Origin: Desulfatitalea tepidiphila
GTDB taxonomy: Bacteria > Desulfobacterota > Desulfobacteria > Desulfobacterales > Desulfosarcinaceae
Reading direction: 5' to 3'
NCBI RefSeq assembly: GCF_001293685.1
Contig: NZ_BCAG01000006.1
Location: forward strand, 62,001-126,000
DNA: 64,000 nt
The translations under genes and the position numbers were made by a program. The notes beneath the pieces are model-generated. The model did no database searches and was not told the DNA's origin. It worked only from the letters and a program-made list of their open reading frames with translations. This document shows, in pieces, positions 9,469-17,644 of the stretch (positions within the stretch are counted from its first letter, which is position 1; each line of letters begins with the position of its first letter).

Positions 9469-9603
9469 ATGGCCGACAATAGAATGCAAGACTACTTTGA
9501 CGACAAAAGCGAGGGACACGTGGACACCCGTGAAGCCAATTTTAAATGCGATAACCCTGACGAGCATCTGGGCTGTGACATGGGAATCGACGTTCAGGGA
9601 TAA
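9469..9603 (+). CDS. acidic microprotein, 44 aa, unknown
   Basis: 44 codons from ATG to TAA, preceded by a strong GGAGAGGTG ribosome site. The protein is hydrophilic and strongly acidic (MADNRMQDYFDDKSEGH at the N-terminus), with two cysteines in the C-terminal half (KCDNP and GCDMG). No family is recognised. It is followed 18 bases later by a 30-residue membrane-type microprotein with its own ribosome site, then by a clear terminator at 9793-9824. The strong translation signals at both genes argue that the unit is functional. Confidence 0.6.
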   Translation: MADNRMQDYFDDKSEGHVDTREANFKCDNPDEHLGCDMGIDVQG

Positions 9604-9621
9604 GTAAAAGGAAGGTGCCTT

Positions 9622-9714
9622 ATGATCGGAATCATGCTGACGATAATAGTTCTTGGCTACTTCATCAATCACTGCATTAACGGTCGAGTGGCCGTGGCAG
9701 CGTGCAAACTCTAG
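9622..9714 (+). CDS. hydrophobic microprotein, 30 aa, single membrane segment
   Basis: 30 codons from ATG to TAG with an AAGGAAGG ribosome site. The N-terminal half (IGIMLTIIVLGYFI) can form one membrane helix, and the tail is short with two cysteines and basic residues. It lies just after the acidic 44-residue gene and before a terminator. The arrangement of a soluble acidic partner and a tiny membrane peptide recalls small regulatory or toxin-like peptides, but nothing in the sequence proves this. Confidence 0.55.
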   Translation: MIGIMLTIIVLGYFINHCINGRVAVAACKL

Positions 9715-9792
9715 CCAGGTAGGGTTCAAGGCAGAGCTTCATCAAATAGGCAAACAGATATAGTCCGCTAATCAAAACGGCATATAAAAAAA

Positions 9793-9824
9793 GGCAGGGC
9801 CTCGATTGAGGCTCTGCCTTTTTT
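9793..9824. terminator. intrinsic terminator after microprotein unit (probably bidirectional)
   Basis: GGCAGGGCCTC at 9793-9803 pairs with GAGGCTCTGCC at 9808-9818 around GATT, with one G-T wobble, followed by six T. A run of A precedes the left arm, so it can also stop transcription arriving from the transposase side. Confidence 0.88.
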
Positions 9825-9897
9825 CGTGTGCCAGGCATGTCTTAATTTGTAAAAGTCAATTACTTCCCAGACAGATCGCCCTCTCGGGAAGACAAGT

Positions 9898-10932
9898 TTA
9901 AGCTGCTTTTTCCATCAATTTTTCACGCTCCAATTTGCCGGTTTCGATAGTTTCAAATGGTCTGCGGCCCAAATTGCGATATCCACGATGGGGCCGCTCA
10001 TAGTTGTACTGATGCAGCCATTCGTCCAGATCCGATTGCAATGCCGTAACTGACCCATATAGTTTTTTACGAAAGCAGGATCTGAAAAACTCATCGAGCA
10101 AAGTGCGGTTGAACCGTTCAACAAAACCGTTGGTCCTGGGGGTTCCCACTTTTGTATGGCGGTGATCGATGTCGTTGAATTCCAAAAAGATCTCATACAT
10201 GTGGATCATCGGCCGGCCCTTATACTCGGTGCCGTTGTCGATAAGGATCGCCTCCACGGGCAGTTTGTGCTGTTGGTAAAAGGGCAGAACGCGGTCATAG
10301 AGCACGTCCACGGCCGTTTCAGGGCGTTTGCTGGTGTAAAGCTTGGCAAAACCGAAGCTGCCATAGGTATCGATCACCGTTTGCAGGTAAATGCGGCCAA
10401 CGCCTTTTAGGCGACCAACGTAAAACGTATCCTGGCACAACAACTGACCAGGATAACTGCTCTCCACATGGCGCTCTTTGAAGCATGGGTTGGCCTTTTC
10501 GATCAGCCGGATCTGCTGTTCGATCAATTCGAAGCCTTGTTCGGCATGCACCTGTTCAAGGCGCAGCAGGCGTTTGTAACGTGTTTCCATGTCCTGTTTG
10601 ATCCATAGGTTGCGCACCGAGCTGGCGCAAACCGAGACCCCTTCAAGGGCCAGCTGGTCGGCGATGCGCTGCTGGCCATAGGCTGGATGTTTTATGGACA
10701 GATCAATGATCTTTTGCTTGAGCTCATCAGTCAGTTCGTTTGGGTGTGATCCCGGGATCGGCGGCTTGTCGATAAGACCGTCCATGCCGTGAAGCTGAAA
10801 GGATCGTTTATATTCATAAAATTGGCTTCGAGAGACTTTGTGCATCTGGCATGCTTTGGATACATTACCCAGTTTTTCGGCAAGCTGTAGCAAGGTTAAT
10901 CGTTTCTGTGCTAATTTGGATTTGGCGGTCAT
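9898..10932 (-). CDS. IS481-family DDE transposase
   Basis: Complete transposase of 344 residues. The N-terminal helix-turn-helix domain (residues about 10-50, KLGNVSKACQMHKVSRSQFYEY) is followed by an integrase-core rve domain. The DDE triad is visible as D168 (LLCQDTFYV), D232 (LIDNGTEYKG) and E272 (NGFVERFNRTLLDEF). No frameshift or stop is present, so the element may still be active. It catalyses cut-and-paste or copy-out transposition of its own IS. Confidence 0.92.
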   Translation of the reverse strand: MTAKSKLAQKRLTLLQLAEKLGNVSKACQMHKVSRSQFYEYKRSFQLHGMDGLIDKPPIPGSHPNELTDELKQKIIDLSIKHPAYGQQRIADQLALEGVSVCASSVRNLWIKQDMETRYKRLLRLEQVHAEQGFELIEQQIRLIEKANPCFKERHVESSYPGQLLCQDTFYVGRLKGVGRIYLQTVIDTYGSFGFAKLYTSKRPETAVDVLYDRVLPFYQQHKLPVEAILIDNGTEYKGRPMIHMYEIFLEFNDIDHRHTKVGTPRTNGFVERFNRTLLDEFFRSCFRKKLYGSVTALQSDLDEWLHQYNYERPHRGYRNLGRRPFETIETGKLEREKLMEKAA

Positions 10933-11000
10933 GGTCGGCTCCTTTCGGTTACGGTTGGTTGTTGGGCAACAACGATTATAACCGAGAGAGCGACCGGGCC

Positions 11001-11040
11001 GCCATAGCCGGGGGGATTTTATGGTCCCCCCGGCTATGGC
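11001..11040. repeat. perfect 16-bp hairpin upstream of transposase
   Basis: GCCATAGCCGGGGGGA at 11001-11016 is exactly repeated in inverse at 11025-11040 with the loop TTTTATGG. The flanks extend the pairing by a few more bases with one mismatch. It lies 70 bases upstream of the transposase start, inside the IS. Such structures can block translation of read-through transcripts that enter from flanking DNA. Confidence 0.85.
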
Positions 11041-11156
11041 GCCCCTACACCGAGTTCCAAACTATTTTTTTTCGGTAAAGTGTCCGGGAAGATCTTAGCT
11101 AATTCACTTAATTTTTAGGGTACGGGTCCCGAACAGCAGGTATAGTGTCGGAACTG

Positions 11157-11435
11157 CTATTCACCATCAACGCGTTCTTTCAGTTCCGTTCCCACCTTGA
11201 AAAACGGCAGGCGTTTGGGCTTGACCGTGACCATTTCCCCGCTTTTGGGGTTGCGCCCCTTGTAGCTGTCATACTCTTTGACTTTGAAAGAACACAGCCC
11301 CCTGATCTCCACGCGGTCGCCGTTGAAGAGTGCGTCGGACATGTGGTTGAAAAACAGGTCGACCACGTTTTTGGATTCCGCCCTGGAAAGCCCTTGCTCC
11401 TCTGCCAACTTCGTTATCAATTCGAGTTTGTTCAT
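11157..11435 (-). CDS. HU/IHF-family DNA-binding protein (IHF-beta-like)
   Basis: Histone-like bacterial DNA-bending protein of 92 residues. The start at MNKLELITKLAEEQGLS is preferred because GGAG lies 6-7 bases ahead and it fits the family. The N-terminal helices are followed by the beta-arm with the intercalating proline motif GRNPKSGE and KPKRLPFFKVG at the end. RVEIRGLCSFKV is the dimer-core signature, closer to IHF-beta than HU. It is a single gene with no partner alpha subunit here. It may help recombination or the expression of nearby accessory genes. Confidence 0.88.
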   Translation of the reverse strand: MNKLELITKLAEEQGLSRAESKNVVDLFFNHMSDALFNGDRVEIRGLCSFKVKEYDSYKGRNPKSGEMVTVKPKRLPFFKVGTELKERVDGE

Positions 11436-11596
11436 GCGTGCTCCAACGGTAATGGTCAATGGTGAGATGCCGGGTTTGTATTGCCATATGAGCTAAAGGT
11501 CAAGAATTAAATAGAAAAATAATGCAGCACGTTGAGGCTGACACATCTGAATTTTCGATATTGACGAACTTTCGTCTAAACTCTTGCCTTTTCATG

Positions 11597-11641
11597 TTGA
11601 CAAAACCGTGTCGAAGTTTATGATAGTAATTAATTACTATC
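11597..11641 (+). promoter_or_regulatory. promoter and palindromic operator of the tetR efflux operon
   Basis: TTGACA at 11597-11602 and TATGAT at 11619-11624 are spaced by 16 bases. A perfect 20-base palindrome, GATAGTAATT with its complement, at 11622-11641 overlaps the -10 box and the expected start point. It ends 16 bases before the tetR start codon. This is the usual place for an autoregulatory TetR operator. Confidence 0.75.
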
Positions 11642-11657
11642 TTTAACGGAGGCACAC

Positions 11658-12266
11658 ATGGATACACCGATCAAGCATCTGCCGGCAGAGGAACGCCGGG
11701 TAGTGACCATAGAGGCCGTCGTCGAGCTGGCGGGCGAACAGAATCCGCACGGAATTACCACGGCGGCCATCGCCAAACGCATGGGCCTGACCCAGGGGGC
11801 CTTGTTCCGGCACTTTCCCAATAAAGATGCCATCCTTCAAGCCGTCATGGAGTGGGTGGCCGACCGGTTGATGTCGCGGATCGAAACCGCGGTGCAGGCT
11901 GCTTCATCACCGCTCGCGGCCCTTGAACGCATGTTTATGGCTCATGTGGACTTTATTGCCGAGCACCCGGGCATCCCCCGACTGTTGTTCGGTGAATTAC
12001 AGCACGCAGCGGAAACCGGCGCCAAGCGCATGGCGCAAACGCTCGTCCGCCGTTACGGCGAGCGTCTGGACCGGTTGTTCCAACAGGGCAAGGCGTGCGG
12101 TGAACTCGATGCCGGTCTGGATTTCGATGCAGCAGCCACCCTGTTCATCGGCACGATCCAGGGATTGGTGATGCAGTCGCTGCTGGCCGGAGACATCGAC
12201 CGCATCCGGCGCGATGCCCACAGAGTTTTTGCCATTTACCTGCGGGGAATCCGGAGCGCATCATGA
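11658..12266 (+). CDS. TetR/AcrR-family transcriptional repressor
   Basis: 202-residue regulator. The N-terminal helix-turn-helix (about residues 15-55) contains ITTAAIAKRMGLTQGALFRHFPNKDAIL, the standard TetR motif. The C-terminal part is a helical ligand-binding domain. It is the first gene of a four-gene operon that also encodes a membrane fusion protein, a permease and an ATPase, with stop/start overlap to the next gene. A perfect palindrome covers its promoter. It most likely represses its own operon and releases it when the exported compound binds. Confidence 0.9.
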   Translation: MDTPIKHLPAEERRVVTIEAVVELAGEQNPHGITTAAIAKRMGLTQGALFRHFPNKDAILQAVMEWVADRLMSRIETAVQAASSPLAALERMFMAHVDFIAEHPGIPRLLFGELQHAAETGAKRMAQTLVRRYGERLDRLFQQGKACGELDAGLDFDAAATLFIGTIQGLVMQSLLAGDIDRIRRDAHRVFAIYLRGIRSAS

Positions 12267-13414
12267 AACGACTGCCTTTTCAAAAGCGTACCTTGACCTT
12301 GATGGCCATACTGGTCCCGCTTTTTGCCCTGTTTATTTACGTCGCGTTCAGCTCGGGGCCGCTCGCCCCGGTGCCCGTGGTCCTGGCCACCGTTGAAAAC
12401 ATGAGCCTGTCGCCGGCACTGTTCGGTATCGGCACGGTCGAGGCGCGCTATACCTACAAGATCGGCCCAACCTTTGCCGGCCGCCTGAAGCAAGTAGCCT
12501 TTGATGTGGGAGACCGCGTCCGGGCCGGGCAGGTGATCGGCGAAATGGACCCTGTGGATCTCGATGAGCGCATCGCGGCCCAGGATGCCGCCATAAAAGA
12601 GGTGCTTGCCCAGTTACGCGAGGTCCAGGCGCGCAAGGACTATGCCCAATCCCAGGCCCAGCGCTATCACCTGTTGCTGAAAGGCCGCGCCACCAGTGAA
12701 GAGACGGCCGCTGCCAAGCATCAGGAACTGCAGGTCGCCCAGGCCGCCCTCGCTGCTGCACAAGAGGCGTTGTCTCGCGCGCGAGCCGAACGTGAGGGCC
12801 TTGCGGCACAGCGTCGGCACCTGCTGCTGATCGCTCCGGTCGACGGCCTCATCGTCGCCCGCGATGTCGACCCGGGCACCACCGTGGTGGCCGGTCAGGC
12901 CGTGGTGGAACTGATCGATCCGGACTCGTTGTGGATCGATGTCCGCTTTGACCAGATCCGTGCGCAGGGGCTTGCAGCCGGTCTGCCGGCACAGATTGTG
13001 TTGCGATCCCGGGCGGGCGTCTCAAGCACAGGACGCGTGCTTCGGGTGGAGCCGTTGGCCGATGCGGTGACCGAGGAAATTCTGGCCAAGGTGGTCTTTG
13101 AGCATCTGCCCGATCCTCTGCCGCCGATTGGTGAACTGGCCGAAGTGACCGTCGAGCTGCCGGCCCAACCGTCGGGGCCGGTTATACCGAATGCCGCCAT
13201 CCAGCGCATCGATGGCCGACTGGGGGTGTGGCAGGTCACCGATGGCGGACCGGCTTTTAAACCCATTGAATCGGTAGCCTCGGATCTGGACGGGCGGGTA
13301 TTGGTTCGAAAAGGACTCGAGCCCGGTCACAGGGTCGTTGCCTATAGCCAGAGCGCCATCAGCGGGCACAGCCGGATTCACGTCGTGGAACGATTGCCGG
13401 GGGTGGCGCCATGA
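12263..13414 (+). CDS. HlyD/DevB-type membrane fusion protein
   Basis: 383-residue periplasmic adaptor anchored by one N-terminal membrane helix (about residues 10-30). Then come a biotinyl-lipoyl-like half (VGDRVRAGQVIGEMDP), a long alanine-rich coiled-coil hairpin (about 95-185), the second lipoyl half (APVDGLIVARDVDPGTTV) and a beta-barrel domain. It overlaps tetR by four bases and the permease gene likewise. It links the FtsX-like permease and ATPase encoded next to an outer-membrane channel. No TolC gene is present in the window. Confidence 0.88.
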   Translation: MKRLPFQKRTLTLMAILVPLFALFIYVAFSSGPLAPVPVVLATVENMSLSPALFGIGTVEARYTYKIGPTFAGRLKQVAFDVGDRVRAGQVIGEMDPVDLDERIAAQDAAIKEVLAQLREVQARKDYAQSQAQRYHLLLKGRATSEETAAAKHQELQVAQAALAAAQEALSRARAEREGLAAQRRHLLLIAPVDGLIVARDVDPGTTVVAGQAVVELIDPDSLWIDVRFDQIRAQGLAAGLPAQIVLRSRAGVSSTGRVLRVEPLADAVTEEILAKVVFEHLPDPLPPIGELAEVTVELPAQPSGPVIPNAAIQRIDGRLGVWQVTDGGPAFKPIESVASDLDGRVLVRKGLEPGHRVVAYSQSAISGHSRIHVVERLPGVAP

Positions 13415-14613
13415 TCAGTCTGGCAGGACGAGATATTCTGCATGCCTGGGGAAAATTCGTCTTCACCGGTGTGGGGTTGGGTCTGCTCATCGGCGTGACG
13501 CTGATCATGGCCGGCGTCTATCGCGGGATGGTGGACGATGCCAAGGTGCTGCTCGACAACAGCGGGGCGGACCTCTGGGTGGTTCAAAAGGACACCCTTG
13601 GTCCGTACGCCGAATCGTCGAGCGTCTACGACGATCTGTGGCGCAGCATCCGCGGCATTCCGGGCGTGGCCAACGCGGCCAACGTCACCTACCTGACCAT
13701 GCAGGTCCGCCATGGCGAGCGCGATGTGCGGGCCATGGTGACCGGTATCGGCGCGGACGGGCCTGGAACGCCTGGTTGGCCCCCCTATCTGGTCGGCGGC
13801 CGCCAGATCACACGCGGCCACTATGAGGCCGTGGCCGATATGGCCACCGGTTTCAAACTCGGGGACCGATTGAAGATACGCCGCAACATTTACACCGTGG
13901 TCGGATTGACCCGCCGAATGGTCTCATCCAACGGAGACCCCATGGTATTTATTCCCTTAAAAGACGCGCAAGAGGCCCAATTTCTCAAGGACAACGATGC
14001 CATCTGGCAGCAGCGCCGCCGCACGTCGGAAAACCCGGTGTTCAACAACCCGGGGACGCCCGGCGTGCTCGAGGCGGTGATCGCGTCCCAAACCAGCAGT
14101 CCCTATGTCAACGCGGTCCTGGTGCAGGTCGCTCGTACCCATGCCCCCGAGGATGTGGCCCAGGCCATCCGCAGGTGGCAGCGCCTCACGGTGTACACCC
14201 GTGCCCAGATGGAAGCCATCCTGGTCGGCAAGCTGATCGCCACCTCGGCCAAACAAATCGGCATGTTTTTAGTGATCCTGGCGGTGGTGAGCGCCGCAAT
14301 CGTGGCGTTTATTATCTATACCCTGACCATCGGCAAAATCCGCGAGATCGCCGTGTTGAAGCTGATCGGGACCAGGAATCGAACCATCGCCGCCATGATC
14401 CTCAAGCAGGCGATCGCCCTGGGCACGATCGGATTTGTGGTCGGCAAAATCTCGGCCACATTCGGAGCGCCCTATTTTCCCAAACATGTCCTGCTTGTGC
14501 CCCAAGATTCGGTCGCCGGTGTTGCGGCGGTGGTCGCCATCTGCATCCTGTCGAGTATCGTGGCCATCCATGCCGCCCTCAAGGTGGATCCCGCCGAGGC
14601 CATCGGAGGCTGA
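13411..14613 (+). CDS. FtsX/MacB-type ABC exporter permease (DevC-like)
   Basis: 400-residue inner-membrane protein. One N-terminal membrane segment (about 17-40) is followed by a large periplasmic domain (about 45-270). Three further membrane segments (about 280-310, 330-350, 365-390) end in the FtsX-type tail AALKVDPAEAIGG. Overlapping start and stop codons tie it to the membrane fusion gene. With the ATPase it should form a MacAB/DevBCA-like tripartite exporter for a lipid, peptide or toxic compound. The substrate is unknown. Confidence 0.88.
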   Translation: MISLAGRDILHAWGKFVFTGVGLGLLIGVTLIMAGVYRGMVDDAKVLLDNSGADLWVVQKDTLGPYAESSSVYDDLWRSIRGIPGVANAANVTYLTMQVRHGERDVRAMVTGIGADGPGTPGWPPYLVGGRQITRGHYEAVADMATGFKLGDRLKIRRNIYTVVGLTRRMVSSNGDPMVFIPLKDAQEAQFLKDNDAIWQQRRRTSENPVFNNPGTPGVLEAVIASQTSSPYVNAVLVQVARTHAPEDVAQAIRRWQRLTVYTRAQMEAILVGKLIATSAKQIGMFLVILAVVSAAIVAFIIYTLTIGKIREIAVLKLIGTRNRTIAAMILKQAIALGTIGFVVGKISATFGAPYFPKHVLLVPQDSVAGVAAVVAICILSSIVAIHAALKVDPAEAIGG

Positions 14614-14614
14614 C

Positions 14615-15325
14615 ATGACGCATAAAGGTATTCTCATAAAGGGGTTGAAAAAGCGTTATGGCAGTGGCGACACCGCAGTGGATGCCTTGAAAACCGTGGA
14701 TATGAGCGTCGGCCCTGGCGAGGTGGTGGGACTCATCGGGCCGTCGGGGTCGGGCAAAAGTACGCTGCTCAAATGTTTGGGGGCGGTGATCGAACCGACC
14801 GCCGGGCAGATGGCCCTGGGCGACGAGCTTATCTATGACGACGCCTGGAAGGTCCGAGACATTCGCGCCCTGCGTCGCGACCGGATCGGATTCGTATTCC
14901 AGGCGCCCTATCTCATTCCCTTCCTCGATGTCACCGACAACGTCGCGTTGCCATCGATGCTGGCCGGAAAATCCAACCCCGATGCACGCAGCCGTGCGAT
15001 CGACCTTCTAAGGGCACTTGATGTGCATCACCGGGCCAGGGCCATGCCCGCGCAACTGTCCGGCGGAGAGCAGCAACGGGTGGCGATTGCCCGGGGCCTG
15101 GTCAATCAGCCTCCGGTGATCCTGGCCGACGAGCCGACCGCTCCGCTGGATAGTCAACGCGCCCTTGCGGTGATCCGGATATTAAACGACATGGCTCAGA
15201 AGTTCGAGACCGCCATCATCGTCGTCACCCACGATGAAAAAATCATCCCGACCTTCAAACGCATCTATCACATCCGCGACGGGGTGACCTATGAGGAAAA
15301 GGGCGAGGGTCGGGGTTTTGAATAA
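14615..15325 (+). CDS. LolD/MacB-type ABC exporter ATPase
   Basis: 236-residue ATPase beginning MTHKGILIKGLKKRYG. The ATG follows GGAGG at a good distance, and the frame extends further upstream only as an overlap with the permease gene. Walker A is GPSGSGKST, the signature is LSGGEQQRVAIARG, Walker B is VILADEPTAPLD and the switch is VVTHDEK. It belongs to the MJ0796/LolD group that energises FtsX-like permeases. It is the last gene of the TetR-controlled operon. Confidence 0.9.
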   Translation: MTHKGILIKGLKKRYGSGDTAVDALKTVDMSVGPGEVVGLIGPSGSGKSTLLKCLGAVIEPTAGQMALGDELIYDDAWKVRDIRALRRDRIGFVFQAPYLIPFLDVTDNVALPSMLAGKSNPDARSRAIDLLRALDVHHRARAMPAQLSGGEQQRVAIARGLVNQPPVILADEPTAPLDSQRALAVIRILNDMAQKFETAIIVVTHDEKIIPTFKRIYHIRDGVTYEEKGEGRGFE

Positions 15326-15546
15326 GGAGTGTGGAAAGGCTTACAGCTCTCGCCACCGCGCATGCGGTCTCTCGCAGTATTTGGCTTCGGTGAAAAAACG
15401 GCGCGGCCGGCCATCGCGTGCGGACCTGCTCCTTGTGCAACCATATCACCAGGAGACAAAACCCGATTTGATAGATAGACGGACCAAACGGCTGATCGAT
15501 ATCGTTGGCTTCTTCCAGGCAAGTGGGAGGTGGCATATTTGACGAG

Positions 15547-16227
15547 TCAGGTCCCTTGGAGGGCGGTCTTTAGATAAACACACGGATGAAGCTCGACAGC
15601 CTTGCCACTGCGGGCCCAATCTTGAACATCGGGAAGCGAGTGACACCAAATTTCGGTACTGTCAATACCCCAACCGCTAATCCCAGTTAAATTGCCATCC
15701 TGGTCGTATGCCGGCGTGCGCCCGGAGCGCATCCAGACCGGCGTTCCATCCACCAGTCCCGCTTCGTAGAATGACGAAGGCTTCTGGCATTGCAGCGTGT
15801 GCTGATCGGCGATCGACAAGGTTTTAAGAAAAGTGCTGTAGCCATTATGGGAATATTTATATTCGGCCGCGAGCTCTTGGTCGGTTTTACCCAGAACAAG
15901 TTGGGGGACATCTGTATCGTCGCATTCAGTTGCTGTTTGGGGGAGAAGGAGCCTGCTGACCAGGGCGCGACTCGCAAATTTGTATCGGCCCGATAGGTCC
16001 TTACACCAGAAAAATGCACCAGAACCGTGCATCGTGCTCTGCGTGAGCTCGATAAAATCTACCATCGCGTTATACTCGGCTTTGGCCTTTTCGATGTTTG
16101 CCATAGTGTTGGCAATGGACTCCTCCAGTTTTTGTATGTCGATGGTTGGGAAGGGTGACAGTTTTAACGCCATCGTTTTGATACGCATAAGCGCACGTCC
16201 AAATCTCTTAAAAACGTTGTCAGTCAT
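15547..16227 (-). CDS. PAS-domain protein (sensor fragment or single-domain sensor)
   Basis: 226 residues from the ATG at 16227 (MTDNVFKRFGRAL), which has AAAGGA upstream. The open frame extends further upstream but through non-protein-like sequence. An N-terminal helical or coiled-coil segment (about 35-70) precedes a PAS fold that includes GAFFWCKDLSGRYKFASRAL and the C-terminal PAC-like RTPAYDQDGNLTGISGWGID. No kinase, cyclase or output domain follows, so it may act through a partner or be the remains of a longer sensor. It lies beside the tmRNA scar. Confidence 0.65.
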   Translation of the reverse strand: MTDNVFKRFGRALMRIKTMALKLSPFPTIDIQKLEESIANTMANIEKAKAEYNAMVDFIELTQSTMHGSGAFFWCKDLSGRYKFASRALVSRLLLPQTATECDDTDVPQLVLGKTDQELAAEYKYSHNGYSTFLKTLSIADQHTLQCQKPSSFYEAGLVDGTPVWMRSGRTPAYDQDGNLTGISGWGIDSTEIWCHSLPDVQDWARSGKAVELHPCVYLKTALQGT

Positions 16228-16399
16228 TGAATTCGAAGTCCTTTGTATGGGATCACTTATGGGATCACTTTTTTTCATTTTGGTTGAAAATAATGCATTG
16301 AATGCATTTATTGAGCCAGTCACAAAATAGCTGTATCTTGCTGAAATTAGAGGAAAAGCCCGAGGAATCACTCACTTGCGGTTTTGTTAGGGAGCTTGA

Positions 16400-16422
16400 T
16401 TCGACTCCCGCCGCCTCCACCA
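16400..16422 (+). other. 3'-end fragment of tmRNA (or tRNA): attachment-site scar
   Basis: The 23 bases from TTCGACTCCC to CTCCACCA match the T-loop, T-stem and acceptor 3' strand of an RNA gene ending CGCCTCC-ACCA, which is typical of tmRNA in related bacteria. No matching 5' acceptor strand (GGAGGCG or GGGGGCG) or remaining cloverleaf lies upstream, so this is only the end piece. An integrase fragment follows about 120 bases downstream. This is the arrangement left when an element integrates at the 3' end of ssrA. Confidence 0.6.
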
Positions 16423-16544
16423 TTGTTTTTTTAGCCAACGAAATCAAGATAATATGCTGATTATTCAGCAGAAATCGTCATTTTTGGTCGAAATCCTCTG
16501 TTACACCTTTTTGTTACACACTTTTGGTGGCAGAGGTGACCGAA

Positions 16545-17120
16545 ATGACGTATTCCATTCCCTCCAAGTCTAACATCATCCTCAATCGCTACTCTTACTG
16601 TTTCCGAATGAAGGTTCCCCCGGACCTCCGGCCCATTGTTCAAAAAACAGAATTGCGATACAGCCTTAAGACAGGGTATCTCGGTCATGCGAAATCGCAA
16701 GCTCGGCTGATGGCGGGCCTTACTCAGAAACTGTTCACCTTCTTGCGGGAGAATCGCGATAAGATGAAACTCGACAGCACCTATATCAACGATATCATTG
16801 AAATTTTCAAATCAATCTCCCTTCACAACCACATTTCGGGCCAGTTGGCCTCAGCAGAGACCCCCGCTGATCTGGTCCATGTCTTCGGTCACCTCCTCGC
16901 CGATATCGCTACAGTTAAGATCGGCCAGCAAGCTGGCGCCTCGCCATGGGTTACAGGAGCCTTGGAGGATATCCTTGCAGGGATGGGATATAAGGTGGGG
17001 CAAGACCTGGACGTTGCCCAGCACAATGAAATCAACCGCTCCTTGATGAGAGTCACGATTGAGCGCCTCATCGAAGAGAAGGAACGCCTGAAGGCCGAGT
17101 TAAGCATCCTACTTGGTTAG
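16545..17120 (+). pseudogene. truncated tyrosine integrase (N-terminal part only)
   Basis: 191 residues from the ATG at 16545, which has AGAGGTG upstream. The start RYSYCFRMKVPPDLRPIVQ and the following KTGYLGHAKSQARLMAGL are typical of the N-terminal arm-binding and SAM-like region of phage-type tyrosine recombinases. The catalytic domain with the R-H-R-Y residues is missing. The frame ends at SILLG, and the next DNA encodes an unrelated fragment on the other strand. It cannot be an active recombinase. It marks an old integration next to the tmRNA end piece. Confidence 0.7.
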
Positions 17121-17141
17121 GATAGACCATCACCTCTTTTT

Positions 17142-17639
17142 TCAGTGCTGGATCATCCAGGTAACGCTTCGGTCGCAGCGATATGCCAGGTAAACGGCAG
17201 TATTTCTGCACGGTATGTGGCCGATATGCTTTCCCGGACAAGGTTTCAGGCCAAGCCGGTTGAGCTCATCTGCGATCCGAGGGCCATCGAGTCCTTGAGC
17301 AACCAGAAAATCGATCCGGTTGCGAAAATCCTCGGGGATGTTCTCGATCATCGCACCTTTGACACTGAAGCGGCGGTAACGATCGTAAAAGCGCTTTCGA
17401 GCAATGGTGTCATCGGCCGGGACAACGCCCTCGGCGATGGCTTTCTCAATCGCTTGCCGGGACGACAGCCCCTCGGATTGGCACCGGCTGAACAGCGCAT
17501 GGACAATGGCTTTATCATCGCCCGGTTTTTTGCGTGGAGGTATATAGCTCTTCCGGCGTATTATCTTCCTCAGGTTTCTATAAGTGTACGCCAGACCGGT
17601 GGCCGTTCTCAGGCCACGGGCATTGAGCGCCTCGACGAT
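17142..17639 (-). pseudogene. 5'-truncated gene, recombinase-like helix-turn-helix region
   Basis: Open minus-strand frame of 166 codons with no start codon at its upstream end. It begins IVEALNARGLRTATGLAYTY and continues RNLRKIIRRKSYIPPRKK, which resembles the C-terminal helix-turn-helix part of serine recombinases or similar mobile-element proteins. It then runs on through NRIDFLVAQGLDGPRIADEL to a stop at 17142. The upstream end is cut by an in-frame TAA directly beside an inverted repeat at 17645-17685, so the 5' part has been lost. The function is unproven. Confidence 0.45.
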
Positions 17640-17644
17640 TTAAA

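Larger units (their letters stand above)
9862..11092 (-). mobile_element. IS481-type insertion sequence
   Basis: Element of about 1.23 kb that encodes one transposase. The proposed ends are an imperfect inverted repeat: ACTTCCCAGACA at 9862-9873 and TGTCCGGGAAGA at 11081-11092, which match at 10 of 12 positions when one is inverted. No obvious target duplication is visible, so the exact borders are tentative. Inside the right part, between gene and end, lies a perfect 16-base hairpin. Confidence 0.6.

Noticed and set aside
15326-15546. Short open frames between the exporter ATPase and the PAS gene
   Set aside because: No ribosome site and no recognisable domain; probably non-coding spacer.
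16330-16422. Complete tRNA or tmRNA gene
   Set aside because: No 5' acceptor strand, D-arm or anticodon arm can be paired upstream of the TTCGACTCCC end piece; only the 3' fragment is present.
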